Source: CADCVT01 sp036389485
GTDB lineage: Bacteria; Actinomycetota; Thermoleophilia; Solirubrobacterales; Solirubrobacteraceae
NCBI GenBank assembly: GCA_036389485.1
Contig: DASVPR010000050.1
Location: forward strand, 1-64,000
Direction of reading: 5' to 3'
Length of the DNA stretch: 64,000 nt
The position numbers were made by a program, and so were the translations under genes. Shown piece by piece: positions 28,520-37,500 of this stretch. The notes below the pieces were generated by a model. It worked only from the letters and a program-made list of their open reading frames with translations. It ran no database searches and was not told the DNA's origin. Numbering within the stretch: the stretch's first letter is position 1; every line of letters starts with the position of its first letter.

Positions 28520-30716
28520 CGCGCTGCCCACCGTCGACGACGCGGTCGCCCTCGGCCTGACGAGGGACGAGTACGCCCTCGTGTGCGACGAGCTCGACCG
28601 CGCGCCGAACCAGGTGGAGCTGGCGATGTTCTCCCTGCTGTGGAGCGAGCACTGCGCCTACAAGCACTCCAAGAAGCTGCTGCGCACGCTGCCGACCGAG
28701 GGGCCGCGCGTCGTCATGGGCCCGGGCGAGAACGCGGGCGCGGTCGACGTCGGCGACGGGCTCGCGATCGCGTTCAAGGTCGAGTCGCACAACCACCCGA
28801 GCGCAGTCGAGCCGTTCCAGGGCGCGGCCACCGGCGTCGGCGGGATCCTGCGCGACATCTTCGCGATCGGCGCGCGGCCGATCGCCGTGCTCGACTCGCT
28901 GCGGTTCGGGGAGCCGTCCTCCGCCCGGTCGCGCTTCCTGCTCGACGGCGCGGTGAGCGGCATCGGCCACTACGGCAACTCGATCGGGGTGCCGACCGTC
29001 GGCGGCGAGGTCTACTTCGAGGCCCCCTACGAGCAGAACTGCCTCGTCAACGCGATGGCGCTCGGGCTCGCCGAGGCGCGCAAGATGATCCGCAGCGCGG
29101 CGGCCGGGGTGGGGAACGTGCTCGTGCTCTTCGGCGCGTCGACCGGCCGCGACGGCATCGGCGGCGCGTCGGTGCTCGCCTCCGCCGAGCTCGGCGAGGC
29201 CGACGAGGACAAGCGCCCCACGGTCCAGGTCGGCGACCCGTTCGAGGAGAAGAAGCTGCTCGAGTGCTCGCTGGAGCTGCTCGAGCGCGGCCTGCTCGTG
29301 TCGCTGCAGGACCTCGGCGCGGCGGGCTTGACGTCGAGCGCCTCCGAGATGGCGTCGAAGGGCGGCGTCGGCGTCGAGATCGACGTGTCGCTCGTGCCGC
29401 TCCGCGAGCCGGACCTCGAGCCGTTCGAGGTCATGGTCTCCGAGTCGCAGGAGCGGATGCTCTGTGTCGTCGAACCGGGGCGCGTCGACGAGGTGCTCGC
29501 GCTGTGCGAGAAGTGGGACGTCCACGGCACCGCGATCGGCTCCGTGACGGACACCGGGCGCGTGGTGGTCCGCGACGGCGGGACGGTCGTGGGCGACATG
29601 CCCGTCGCCGCGCTCGTCGACGACTGCCCGCTGTACGACCTCGAGCCGGCGCGCCCTTCCGCGCCGCTCTATGCGACGCCTGCGGGAACGCTCTCCGCCG
29701 ACGCGGGCCCGCGGGAGACGCTGCTCGCGCTGCTGGCGTCGCCGAACATCGCGTCGCGCCTCCCGCTCTTCCAGCAGTACGACTGGATCGTGCAGTCGCG
29801 GACGGTCCGGCGGCCGGAGGAGGCCGACGCCGCGGTCCTGCGCCTGCCCAACGGCCGCGCGATCGCGACGTCGATCGACGGCAACGGCCGGCGCGTGGCC
29901 TGCGACCCGTACTGGGGGACGGTCGGCGTCGTGCTCGAGTGCGCGTCGAACCTCGCGTGTGCCGGCGCCGAGCCCCTCGGCACGACGAACAACCTCAACT
30001 TCGGCAACCCGGAGAAGCCGCACATCGCGTGGCAGCTGACCGAGGCGGTGCGCGGGATCGGCGACGCCTGCCGCGCGCTCGACGCGCCGATCGTCGGCGG
30101 CAACGTCTCGCTCTACAACGAAGGCGCGGAGGGCCCGATCTACCCGACGCCCGTCATCGGGATGGTCGGCGAGATCCCCGACCCATCCCGCGCGGGCCGT
30201 CTCGGGTTCGCGAGCGAGGACGACGTCATCGCGTTCGCCGGCCCGTTCCGTCCCCGGATCCCCGGGTCGGAGGTCGCCAAGCTGCGCGGCGAGCCGCTGC
30301 CGGACGGCCTGCCGGAGGTGGACGTCGCCGCCGTGCGGGCCGCCCAGGAGGCGATCCGCGACGCGGTCCGCGCCGGCGAGCTGTCGAACGCGCACGACAT
30401 CGCGGAGGGCGGGCTGCTCGTCGCCGTCGCGGAGTGCTGCCTCGCCGGCGACACCGGCGCGCAGCTCGACCTGGGGCGCGCCGCCGCCGCCGGCCCCGAG
30501 CTCGTCGACCGCCTCCTCTTCGGCGAGGCGTCCGGCGGCTTCGTCGTCTCCGGCTCGGAGGAGGCGATCGGCCGCCTGCGCGAGCGGGTCGACCTCCACC
30601 GCCTCGGCCGCGTCGGCGGCGACGCCCTCACGGTCGCGCTCGGCGGCGCGACGATCGAGGCGTCGCTCGCGGAGCTGCGCGAGGCGCACGCCGCGCTCGC
30701 GCCGCTCTTCCCTTAA
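28500..30716 (+). CDS. purL: FGAM synthase subunit PurL (small type)
   Basis: A 738-residue ATP-dependent subunit of formylglycinamidine synthase, the small form that needs PurS and PurQ. It has two AIR-synthase-like halves. Signature blocks are LLWSEHCAYKHSKKLL, FKVESHNHPSAVEPF (ATP/metal site), GTTNNLNFGNPEKPH and SGGFVVSG. It starts at GTG 28500 within the end of purQ. Its TAA stop overlaps, on the opposite strand, the stop of the flagellin gene; the two convergent genes share 4 bases. Confidence 0.97.
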   Translation: MSASPLSALPTVDDAVALGLTRDEYALVCDELDRAPNQVELAMFSLLWSEHCAYKHSKKLLRTLPTEGPRVVMGPGENAGAVDVGDGLAIAFKVESHNHPSAVEPFQGAATGVGGILRDIFAIGARPIAVLDSLRFGEPSSARSRFLLDGAVSGIGHYGNSIGVPTVGGEVYFEAPYEQNCLVNAMALGLAEARKMIRSAAAGVGNVLVLFGASTGRDGIGGASVLASAELGEADEDKRPTVQVGDPFEEKKLLECSLELLERGLLVSLQDLGAAGLTSSASEMASKGGVGVEIDVSLVPLREPDLEPFEVMVSESQERMLCVVEPGRVDEVLALCEKWDVHGTAIGSVTDTGRVVVRDGGTVVGDMPVAALVDDCPLYDLEPARPSAPLYATPAGTLSADAGPRETLLALLASPNIASRLPLFQQYDWIVQSRTVRRPEEADAAVLRLPNGRAIATSIDGNGRRVACDPYWGTVGVVLECASNLACAGAEPLGTTNNLNFGNPEKPHIAWQLTEAVRGIGDACRALDAPIVGGNVSLYNEGAEGPIYPTPVIGMVGEIPDPSRAGRLGFASEDDVIAFAGPFRPRIPGSEVAKLRGEPLPDGLPEVDVAAVRAAQEAIRDAVRAGELSNAHDIAEGGLLVAVAECCLAGDTGAQLDLGRAAAAGPELVDRLLFGEASGGFVVSGSEEAIGRLRERVDLHRLGRVGGDALTVALGGATIEASLAELREAHAALAPLFP

Positions 30717-31693
30717 GCGACGAGCAGCCGCAGCGCCTTGCGGGCGTCGAGGTGCGCCTGGGCGGCGAGCGCCCGGTTGACCTCGCCCTTCACGCGCTCG
30801 CGCGAGAGCGTGACCACCTCCGCGGCGATGTCGGCGTCCCTGATCCGCGACTCCGCGCTGACGAGCTGCTCGTGCGAGGTCGCCAGCGTCCCGAGCGCGT
30901 ACTCGAGGCGGTTCTGGAACCCGCCGAGCGCGGCGCGCTGCTCGGAGATCGCGTCGAGCGCGGCGTCGACCCGCCGCGCGATCGGCGGCCCCGACGGCGA
31001 GGTGAACGTCGTGATCGTGGTCACGATCGTGCCGCCGCCGCTCTTGCCGGGCGTCCCGCCGCCCTTGTTGGCGCTCCCGTTGCCGTTCCCGTTCCCGCCG
31101 GCGTTCCCGTTCCCGTTCCCCCCGCCGCCGGTCGTCGTCGTGGTGGTGGTCGTGGTCGTCGTGGTGGTGCCGGTGCCGTCGAGGTTGAAGACGGCGTCGA
31201 TCACGAACTCGCTCAGGTCGGGGAGCATCGTCGCGATGCCGTCGACGTCGTCGGCGCCGACGTGGACCGTCAAGGTCCCGCCGGCGAGCAGCTGCCCGCC
31301 GTTGAACTGCGTGCTGGAGGCGAGGCGCCCCATCTCGGCCCGCAGGGCGTCGGCCTCCTTCTGGATGGCGGCGCGGTCCTCGGCGGTCTGCGTCCCCTGG
31401 CCGTACTGCACGGCCAGCTCGCGGGTCCGCTGGAGGATCGAGGTCACCTCGCCCAGCACGCCGTCGACGGTCTGCATGATCGAGATCCCGTCCTGGACGT
31501 TGCGCTGGGCGCGGAGGGCGCCGGCGGACTGGCTGCGCAGGCGCTCGGCGACCGCGAGCCCGGCCGCGTCGTCGGCCGCGCGCACGATGCGGTTCCCGCT
31601 GCCGAGCCGTTCCAGCGCGCGCGCCGCATTGCGCTCCGCCAGGACCCAGCGGCGGGACATCGCGTCCAGCCGGTTCACCATTCCCCCACTCAT
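30713..31693 (-). CDS. fliC: flagellin with low-complexity central domain
   Basis: A 326-residue flagellin. The N-terminal D0/D1 helices are classic: ALERLGSGNRIVRAADDAAG, LAVAERLRSQ, NVQDGISIMQTVDG and STQFNGGQLLAG. The C-terminal D1/D0 is recognisable (SAESRIRDADIAAEVV, then EVNRALAAQAHL). Between them the variable domain is replaced by a run of 13 Thr, then Gly/Asn repeats and a Gly-rich linker (about residues 175-225). No other flagellar gene is in the window. It sits convergent to purL, in the middle of purine genes. Export through a flagellar type III apparatus encoded elsewhere is expected. Confidence 0.9.
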   Translation of the reverse strand: MSGGMVNRLDAMSRRWVLAERNAARALERLGSGNRIVRAADDAAGLAVAERLRSQSAGALRAQRNVQDGISIMQTVDGVLGEVTSILQRTRELAVQYGQGTQTAEDRAAIQKEADALRAEMGRLASSTQFNGGQLLAGGTLTVHVGADDVDGIATMLPDLSEFVIDAVFNLDGTGTTTTTTTTTTTTTGGGGNGNGNAGGNGNGNGSANKGGGTPGKSGGGTIVTTITTFTSPSGPPIARRVDAALDAISEQRAALGGFQNRLEYALGTLATSHEQLVSAESRIRDADIAAEVVTLSRERVKGEVNRALAAQAHLDARKALRLLVA

Positions 31694-31774
31694 TCAGTCA
31701 GCTCCGCTGAGGAAGCCATCGACGCTCCACGCGCGAGCGCGAGGGGGAACGGACGGATGTGCGACGTTTTAGCG

Positions 31775-32314
31775 CTAGCTCGTCACGAGCCGCAGCGGGA
31801 GGCGCCGGTGATGCCCGGCGTGGTACTCCAGCTCGATCTCGTCGCCGAGCGCGCCGGTGCCCGTCGGCTGCACGACGAGGAACTCGCCGCCGCGCCGGGG
31901 GCGGACCGACTGGCCCGCGACGACGACGCGCGTCACGCCCTCGCGGGCGATCCCGCCGACGATCCGCGGCGCGCCGCGGCCCGCGGGGCGGACCTGCAGC
32001 GAGACGTCCTGCCCGGTCGCGCTCAGGCACTTGCCGCGCGCGGTCAGCCCGTCGATGAGGCTGTCGTCGAGCGCGCCCATGACGCGCGGCCCGTCGGGAG
32101 TGACGCTGCCGAGCCCATGGCAGCGGCGGCCCTTCGCGTCGCGGTAGGTGATGAGCGCGAACGGCGCGTAACCGGGGTAGTCGGCCGTCATCGCGACGCG
32201 GGCGCTGCTGAGGGCGGGGACGGGGCGCTCCCGCTGCTCCTCGCCGCACGCCGAGAGCCCGGCGCCGGCGATCGCCGCCGCTCCGGCCGTCACAGCCAAA
32301 CGCAGGAGTCCCAC
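31775..32314 (-). CDS. putative lipoprotein
   Basis: A 179-residue exported protein of unknown function. GTG 32314 gives a type II signal: GLLRLAVTAGAAAIAGAG, then the lipobox LSAC with Cys23. The mature part has a small beta-rich look with YAPFALITYRDAKGRRC and a REGVTRVVVAG strand. It lies between flagellin and purF and is divergent from purF. No domain was recognised. Confidence 0.65.
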   Translation of the reverse strand: MGLLRLAVTAGAAAIAGAGLSACGEEQRERPVPALSSARVAMTADYPGYAPFALITYRDAKGRRCHGLGSVTPDGPRVMGALDDSLIDGLTARGKCLSATGQDVSLQVRPAGRGAPRIVGGIAREGVTRVVVAGQSVRPRRGGEFLVVQPTGTGALGDEIELEYHAGHHRRLPLRLVTS

Positions 32315-32363
32315 GGTGCGGATAATCGGCTGCTCAGCCCGGATTTTGACGTCTGATGCCCAA

Positions 32364-32400
32364 TCTGGACGCTTTCGCGAGCCGGGCGAGAGCGTCCAGA
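32364..32400 (+). promoter_or_regulatory. strong inverted repeat in the purF leader
   Basis: Two 15-base arms (32364-32378 and 32386-32400) are complementary apart from one T-G position that would pair as U-G in RNA, around a 7-base loop GAGCCGG. The arms begin TCTGGACGCT and end AGCGTCCAGA. The element ends 54 bases before the purF ATG. No U-run follows, so a terminator is less likely than an operator or an RNA control element. Confidence 0.6.
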
Positions 32401-32454
32401 ACGGCTTCGCGGCGGATGGCATCGTCGCCCACTGCTACCGTCAACTCGGTTGAC

Positions 32455-33906
32455 ATGACGCTCGACCCTCGAGAGCTCGATCCCCGCGACGGGCCTCGCG
32501 ACGAGTGCGGCGTCTTCGGTGCCTACGCGCCTGGGCACGACGTCGCGCGACTCGCGTACTTCGCTCTGTACGCGCTCCAGCACCGCGGCCAGGAGTCCGC
32601 GGGCATCGCGAGCTGCGATCGCGGCGGCCACATCATGACCCTGCGCGAGCGGGGTCTCGTCTCGCAGGTCTTCGACGAGCAGAAGCTCCGCACGCTCGGC
32701 GGGGAGCTCGCGGTCGGCCATGTCCGCTACTCGACCACGGGGTCGGACGCCTGGGAGAACACCCAGCCCGTCTACCGCTCCGACCGCCACCAGCTCGCGC
32801 TCGCGCACAACGGCAACCTGATCAACGCGGTCGAGCTGCACGCCGAGATGCGGTCGCAGGGCGTGCACTTCCAGTCGACGTCGGACTCGGAGATCCTCGC
32901 CGCCCTGCTCGCCAACCACCCGGCGGAGGAGATCGAGGACGCCGTCGCCGACGTGATGGGCCGCGTGCAGGGCGCGTACTCGACGGTCGTGATGACGAAG
33001 GATCGCGTCGTGGCGTTCCGCGACCCCTCGGGGCTGCGTCCGCTCGCGCTCGGCATGATCGGCGAGCGGTACTGCGTGGCGTCGGAGTCCTGCGCCTTCG
33101 ACATCATCGGCGCTCGGTATCTGCGTGACGTGCTGCCCGGCGAGGTCGTGACCCTCGACGAGCGTGGGATCCAGACGCGAATCGCGGTCGAGGGGCAGCG
33201 CGAGGCGTTCTGCGTCTTCGAGTACATCTACTTCGCGCGGCCGGACTCGCGGATGAACGGGATGCTCCTGCAGGCCGCGCGCGGCCGGATGGGGGAGATC
33301 CTCGCCCGCGAGGCGCCGGCGCCGGGCGCCGAGCTGGTGATCGCGGTCCCCGACTCGGGGAACGCCGCCGCGCGGGGCTTCGCGCGCGCGTCGGGGCTTC
33401 CGCAGGACGACGGGCTGATCAAGAACCGCTACGTCGCCCGCACGTTCATCCAGCCGGGGCAGGAGCTGCGCAAGCACGGCCTGCGGATGAAGTTCAACCC
33501 GCTGCCGGAGATCGTGGGCGGCAAGTCGATCGTCGTGGTCGACGACTCGATCGTGCGCGGCAACACGACGCGCCAGATCGTGGGGATGCTGCGCGCCGCG
33601 GGGGCGCGGGAGGTCCACATGCGGATCTCCGCCCCGCCGATCAAGCACCCGTGCCACTACGGGGTCGACATGTCGACGCGCGAGGAGATGATCGCCCACG
33701 GCCGGTCGGTCCCCGACATCACGCGGGAGCTCGACTGCGACTCGCTGGCGTACCTGTCGCTCGAGGGCGTGTACGAGGCGATCGGCGGCTCGCGGGAGCA
33801 GCACTGCGACGCGTGCTTCAGCGGCGAGTACCCGCTGGCCGGGACCGACGACGCGCGAGGCAAGTTCGCGTTCGAGGTGCCCGAGCTGCCGCTCGCGCGC
33901 GTCTGA
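32455..33906 (+). CDS. purF: amidophosphoribosyltransferase
   Basis: A 483-residue enzyme making phosphoribosylamine from PRPP and glutamine, the first committed purine step and usual control point. The catalytic Cys18 follows a short propeptide (RDGPRDE before CGVFG), as in B. subtilis-type enzymes. The glutaminase has HRGQESAGIA and GHVRYSTTGSD; the PRTase has the PRPP loop VVVDDSIVRGNTTRQI. The C-terminal HCDACFSGEYPL cluster suggests the Fe-S type: Cys pairs match ligands in that class. ATG 32455 was chosen from the propeptide length; longer starts are open. Confidence 0.96.
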   Translation: MTLDPRELDPRDGPRDECGVFGAYAPGHDVARLAYFALYALQHRGQESAGIASCDRGGHIMTLRERGLVSQVFDEQKLRTLGGELAVGHVRYSTTGSDAWENTQPVYRSDRHQLALAHNGNLINAVELHAEMRSQGVHFQSTSDSEILAALLANHPAEEIEDAVADVMGRVQGAYSTVVMTKDRVVAFRDPSGLRPLALGMIGERYCVASESCAFDIIGARYLRDVLPGEVVTLDERGIQTRIAVEGQREAFCVFEYIYFARPDSRMNGMLLQAARGRMGEILAREAPAPGAELVIAVPDSGNAAARGFARASGLPQDDGLIKNRYVARTFIQPGQELRKHGLRMKFNPLPEIVGGKSIVVVDDSIVRGNTTRQIVGMLRAAGAREVHMRISAPPIKHPCHYGVDMSTREEMIAHGRSVPDITRELDCDSLAYLSLEGVYEAIGGSREQHCDACFSGEYPLAGTDDARGKFAFEVPELPLARV

Positions 33907-33926
33907 TCGGCGGCGCCGCTCTCCGC

Positions 33927-34145
33927 CTACTTCGCGGCGACGGCCACCCCGCGCGGCTCCGCGGGCGGCGCGGCGCGGAAGCCCTCGACCCTCACCTCGG
34001 GCGCGGCGCGCGGGCCGTCCCCGTCACGATGCTCCGCCACGACGATCGCGAAGACGAGGCACGCGGCTAGGGCGGTCGCGAGGGCGAGCAGCAGCAGGCG
34101 GGCGGACTGCGGGTGGGTCACGAACCTCGGCATCCCCCGCGCCAT
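33927..34145 (-). CDS. small single-span membrane protein
   Basis: A 72-residue hypothetical with a central membrane span (LLLLALATALAACLVFAIVV) and a short, proline-rich periplasmic or cytosolic tail. It is convergent with purF and divergent from recQ. ATG 34145 was preferred; GTG 34163 would add six residues. No homologue is recognised by eye. Confidence 0.5.
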   Translation of the reverse strand: MARGMPRFVTHPQSARLLLLALATALAACLVFAIVVAEHRDGDGPRAAPEVRVEGFRAAPPAEPRGVAVAAK

Positions 34146-34233
34146 TTGCGCCGAAACTCGCACGACTTCGTGTCAGGAGCGCCGATCCGCCAGGTTGCCC
34201 GCCGCCCCCCTCGCTAACGTCGCCCGTCCGACC

Positions 34234-36207
34234 ATGGACCTCTCGACCGCCCCCGCGAAGCAGCTGCGGCTCGCCCCGCCGTCCGACCCGTCCGCCGACC
34301 CCCGCGCGGAGCTGCGCCGATGCTTCGGCTTCGACGACTTCCGCCCCGGCCAGCGGGAGGCGGTGGAGGGCGCGCTGGCCGGGCGCGACGTGCTCGTCGT
34401 CATGCCGACCGGCGCTGGGAAGTCGCTCTGCTACCAGCTGCCGGCGCTGATGCGCGACGACCTGACCGTCGTCGTGTCCCCGCTCGTGTCGCTGATGCAG
34501 GACCAGGTCGAGGCGCTCGAACGCGCGGCGCCTGGCTCCGTCGCGCTCGTCAACGCGCAGCGCGACTCCGAAACGAACCGGATCGCCGTCTCGCGTGCCG
34601 CCCGCGGCGAGCACAAGCTGCTGTACGTCGCGCCGGAGCGGTTCTCGTCGCCTGGCTTCCTGGAGCAGCTGCGCGACGCGGACGTCGGGCTGTTCGTGGT
34701 CGACGAGGCGCACTGCGTCTCGCAGTGGGGCCACGACTTCCGGCCGGACTACTTCCGTCTCGCGGACGCCGCGCGGTGGCTCGGTGCCAAGGCGATCGTC
34801 GCCTCGACCGCGACGGCGACGCCGCAGGTCGCCGTCGACATCGCGCAGCGGCTCGGGCTGCGCGACCCGGTCCGCGTCGCCACCGGCTTCGACCGCCCGA
34901 ACCTGTCGTTCGCGGTCGTGCGGTGCAAGTCGCGCGCCGACAAGGAGCGACGGCTGATCGCCGCGCTGGAGGACGACGGCGCGGTGCCGGCGATCGTGTA
35001 CGCGGGCACGCGAGCACGGACGGAGGAGCTCGCGGCGCGGCTCGGCGGCGCCCTGGGCTGCGACGTCCTCGCCTACCACGCCGGCCTCGGCCGCGAGGCG
35101 CGCGCGGAGGCGCAGCGGCGGTTCATGACCGGCGAGGTCGACGTCGTCGTGGCGACGAACGCCTTCGGCATGGGCGTCGACAAGGCGGACGTGCGGACGG
35201 TCGCGCACGACGGCGTCCCCGGGTCGCTCGAGGCCTACTACCAGGAGGCCGGCCGCGCCGGCCGCGACGGAGCGCCGTCCCGCTCGCTGCTCTTCGCCGA
35301 GGGCCGCGACAAGGGCCTGCACGTCTTCTTCATCCAGCGCGGCGAGGTGAAGGAGGACGACGTCGCCCGCGTCGCCCGCGTGCTGGCGCGCGCCGCGGGC
35401 GAAGGCGAGACGGCGGCCGCCCCGCCGCGTGGCTCGGCTCCGCCGGGCGGCGACCGACCGCCGAGCTCGACCCTCCAGACTCGCGGCGCTGCGCCGAGGG
35501 TCGGCGGCGCGTCCGCGCGCTACGACGTCGCCCTCGATGACCTCGTCACCCGCGACTGCGAGGAGGACGCCGTGCGCGCCATCCTTGGCCACCTCGCGCG
35601 CGCGGGCGTGATCCAGCCCGCGCCGTCGACGCCGGATCGTGCCCGCGGTCGCCTCGCCGCGCCTTTCGACGGCCGCGCCCGCGCGGCGTGCCGGTCCTTC
35701 GCGGGCGAGGCGCAGCGCGTGCGCTGGCGGCAGTACCGGTCGGTCTGGGCGTTCGTCGAGTCGGGGACGTGCCGGCGCGAGACGATCCTGCGCCACTTCG
35801 GCGACCGCGCCGCCGCGCGGCCGGAGGTGCCGTGCTGCGACGTCTGCGCGCCGCAGCTCGTTCCGGCGCCGCCGCCCCCGCCGCCCTCGGCGCGTCGCTC
35901 GAGCGGATCGCGCGGGGGGAGCGGGTCGCGCTCCTCGGGCTTGGAAGGGTCCGGCGACCTCGACGATGCGATCCTCGACGTCGTCGAGACCGCCGACCCG
36001 ACCGTCGGGCGGACGCGCGCCGTCGAGATCCTCCGCGGCGGCCGCTCGAAGGTCGTGAAGAAGTACTCGTACGACGGCCTGCCCGGCTACGGCGCGTTCG
36101 CGCACCTGTCGAACGACGAGGTCCTCGCGCGCGTCGACGAGCTGATCCGCGCGGGCAGGCTCCGCTCGACCGGCGGCGCCTACCCGAAGCTCGCCGCGGT
36201 GAAGTGA
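34234..36207 (+). CDS. recQ: RecQ-family ATP-dependent DNA helicase
   Basis: A 657-residue superfamily 2 3'-5' helicase. Motif I is MPTGAGKSLCYQLPAL, motif II VVDEAHCVSQWGHDFRP and motif VI QEAGRAGRDG. The zinc-binding region is slightly altered: CRRETILRHFGD is followed by PCCDVC rather than CxxCDxC. A winged-helix RQC-like domain (GRTRAVEILRGGRSKVV) ends the protein after a Ser/Gly linker, and no HRDC domain follows. A ~60-residue Pro/Gly-rich insert lies between the helicase core and the zinc region. ATG 34234 is preferred over TTG 34195. The stop overlaps purN (TGATG). Confidence 0.9.
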   Translation: MDLSTAPAKQLRLAPPSDPSADPRAELRRCFGFDDFRPGQREAVEGALAGRDVLVVMPTGAGKSLCYQLPALMRDDLTVVVSPLVSLMQDQVEALERAAPGSVALVNAQRDSETNRIAVSRAARGEHKLLYVAPERFSSPGFLEQLRDADVGLFVVDEAHCVSQWGHDFRPDYFRLADAARWLGAKAIVASTATATPQVAVDIAQRLGLRDPVRVATGFDRPNLSFAVVRCKSRADKERRLIAALEDDGAVPAIVYAGTRARTEELAARLGGALGCDVLAYHAGLGREARAEAQRRFMTGEVDVVVATNAFGMGVDKADVRTVAHDGVPGSLEAYYQEAGRAGRDGAPSRSLLFAEGRDKGLHVFFIQRGEVKEDDVARVARVLARAAGEGETAAAPPRGSAPPGGDRPPSSTLQTRGAAPRVGGASARYDVALDDLVTRDCEEDAVRAILGHLARAGVIQPAPSTPDRARGRLAAPFDGRARAACRSFAGEAQRVRWRQYRSVWAFVESGTCRRETILRHFGDRAAARPEVPCCDVCAPQLVPAPPPPPPSARRSSGSRGGSGSRSSGLEGSGDLDDAILDVVETADPTVGRTRAVEILRGGRSKVVKKYSYDGLPGYGAFAHLSNDEVLARVDELIRAGRLRSTGGAYPKLAAVK

Positions 36208-36806
36208 TGCGGGTCGGCGTCCTCGCCTCCGGCTCCGGCACGAACCTCCAGGTCCTGCTCGACGCGCCGGACATCGACGTCGCCGCGGTCGCCTCGGACA
36301 AACCGGAGTCGCACGCGCTCGCCCGGGCGCGAGAGGCGGGCGTCGAGACGGCGACGTTCCCGCGCGCCGACTTCGCGGACCGCGCCGCGCGCGACGCCGC
36401 CATCGCGGACTGGCTCGAGTCGCGCGGCGTCGAGCTCGTCGTCCTCGCGGGGTTCATGCAGCTGGTGTCCGGAGCGTTCCTCGCGCGGTTCCCGCAGCGG
36501 GTCATCAACGTCCATCCGGCGCTGCTGCCCGCCTTCCCGGGCCTCAACGCGATCGAGCAGGCGATCGAGTACGGCGCGAAGGTCACCGGCGTGACCGTGT
36601 TCTTCGTCGACGAAGGCGTCGACAGCGGCGCGGTCATCCTGCAGCGCGCGCTCGAGGTCGGCGACACGACGGACCCCGAAGAGCTCCACGACCGCCTCCG
36701 CCCGCTCGAGCACGAGCTGCTCCCGGAGGCGGTCCGCCTCATCGCCGCCGGCCGCGTCTCGCTCGACCCGGCCAACCCCCGCCGGGTGATCGTCGCGTAC
36801 GACTAG
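36207..36806 (+). CDS. purN: phosphoribosylglycinamide formyltransferase
   Basis: A 199-residue formyl-THF-dependent GAR transformylase. The start MRVGVLASGSGTNLQ binds the phosphate. The catalytic block has NVHPALLPAFPG (Asn-His pair), followed by GVTVFFVDEGVDSGAVI containing the catalytic Asp. Start and recQ stop overlap as TGATG, so purN depends on recQ transcription. Its TAG stop forms a CTAG palindrome shared with the stop of the convergent acidic gene. Confidence 0.96.
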   Translation: MRVGVLASGSGTNLQVLLDAPDIDVAAVASDKPESHALARAREAGVETATFPRADFADRAARDAAIADWLESRGVELVVLAGFMQLVSGAFLARFPQRVINVHPALLPAFPGLNAIEQAIEYGAKVTGVTVFFVDEGVDSGAVILQRALEVGDTTDPEELHDRLRPLEHELLPEAVRLIAAGRVSLDPANPRRVIVAYD

Positions 36807-37450
36807 GCGACGAAGTCGTCGTCCGCGCCGGAGTCCGAGTCGCGATCGCCGGAGGCGCCGTCGCCGGAATCGCCCGAGTCGCGATCGCCGGAGGCGTCGT
36901 CGCCGGAGTCGCCCGACTCGCGCGCCTCGTCCGAGCCGGATCCCTCCGGCTCGACCTGCTCGGCTTCGTGGACCGGCGGGTCGGCGACGTCGCCGTCGTC
37001 GTCGCCGGATCCTTCGGGCTCGACCTGCTCGGCCTCGTGGACCGGCGCGTCCGAGGAGCCGTCGTCGTCGGCGGACGCGTCGGACTCGCTCGACTCCGCG
37101 TCGGGCTCGACGCGCTCCGCTTCGTGGACTTCGGCGTCCGCGCCCGAGCCGCCCGAGACGCCGGCGACCTGCTCGGCCTCGTGGACCGGGGCGTCCGCGA
37201 TCGCCGTGCCGCCCGGGCCCTCGGCGTCCTCGGCGTCCTTCGGGTCGTCGCCCTGCTGCGCGCCCGCGGACTCGTCCTCCCAATCGCCGGCGGCCGCCTC
37301 CGGATTCGCCCGCTCGCGCTGCTCGGCGGCGCGCTCCTGAGCGGTCTCGATCGAGCCCTCGAGGCGCCCCAGGCCCTCCTCCATCTCGTCCGCGCCGCGC
37401 TCCAGGTCGCGGACCTGATCCTCTGGAACCTCGGTCATTGCTGCTTTCAT
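36803..37450 (-). CDS. acidic repeat protein (PVHEAEQVEPEGSG repeats)
   Basis: A 215-residue, very acidic, low-complexity protein of unknown function. Residues ~1-50 form a charged helix (DQVRDLERGADEMEEGLGRL) that could be coiled-coil. Four copies of a VHEAEQV or VHEAERV motif follow at ~25-residue intervals, each with a PEGSG-like linker, then a Ser/Asp/Gly tail (DSGDSGDGASGDRDSDSG). No signal or membrane segment is seen. It is divergent from purH across only ~50 bases. ATG 37450 has GAGGGAAG upstream; ATG 37438 is the alternative. Confidence 0.6.
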   Translation of the reverse strand: MKAAMTEVPEDQVRDLERGADEMEEGLGRLEGSIETAQERAAEQRERANPEAAAGDWEDESAGAQQGDDPKDAEDAEGPGGTAIADAPVHEAEQVAGVSGGSGADAEVHEAERVEPDAESSESDASADDDGSSDAPVHEAEQVEPEGSGDDDGDVADPPVHEAEQVEPEGSGSDEARESGDSGDDASGDRDSGDSGDGASGDRDSDSGADDDFVA

Positions 37451-37500
37451 CTTCCCTCGCGACCTACAACCGACACGCACACGGCGTATGGTCTGCGGCC

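Noticed and set aside
31694..31774. Sigma-28 (FliA) promoter upstream of flagellin
   Set aside because: A TAAA-like box is present (as GCTAAAAC on the minus strand), but no GCCGATAA-type -10 at the right spacing.
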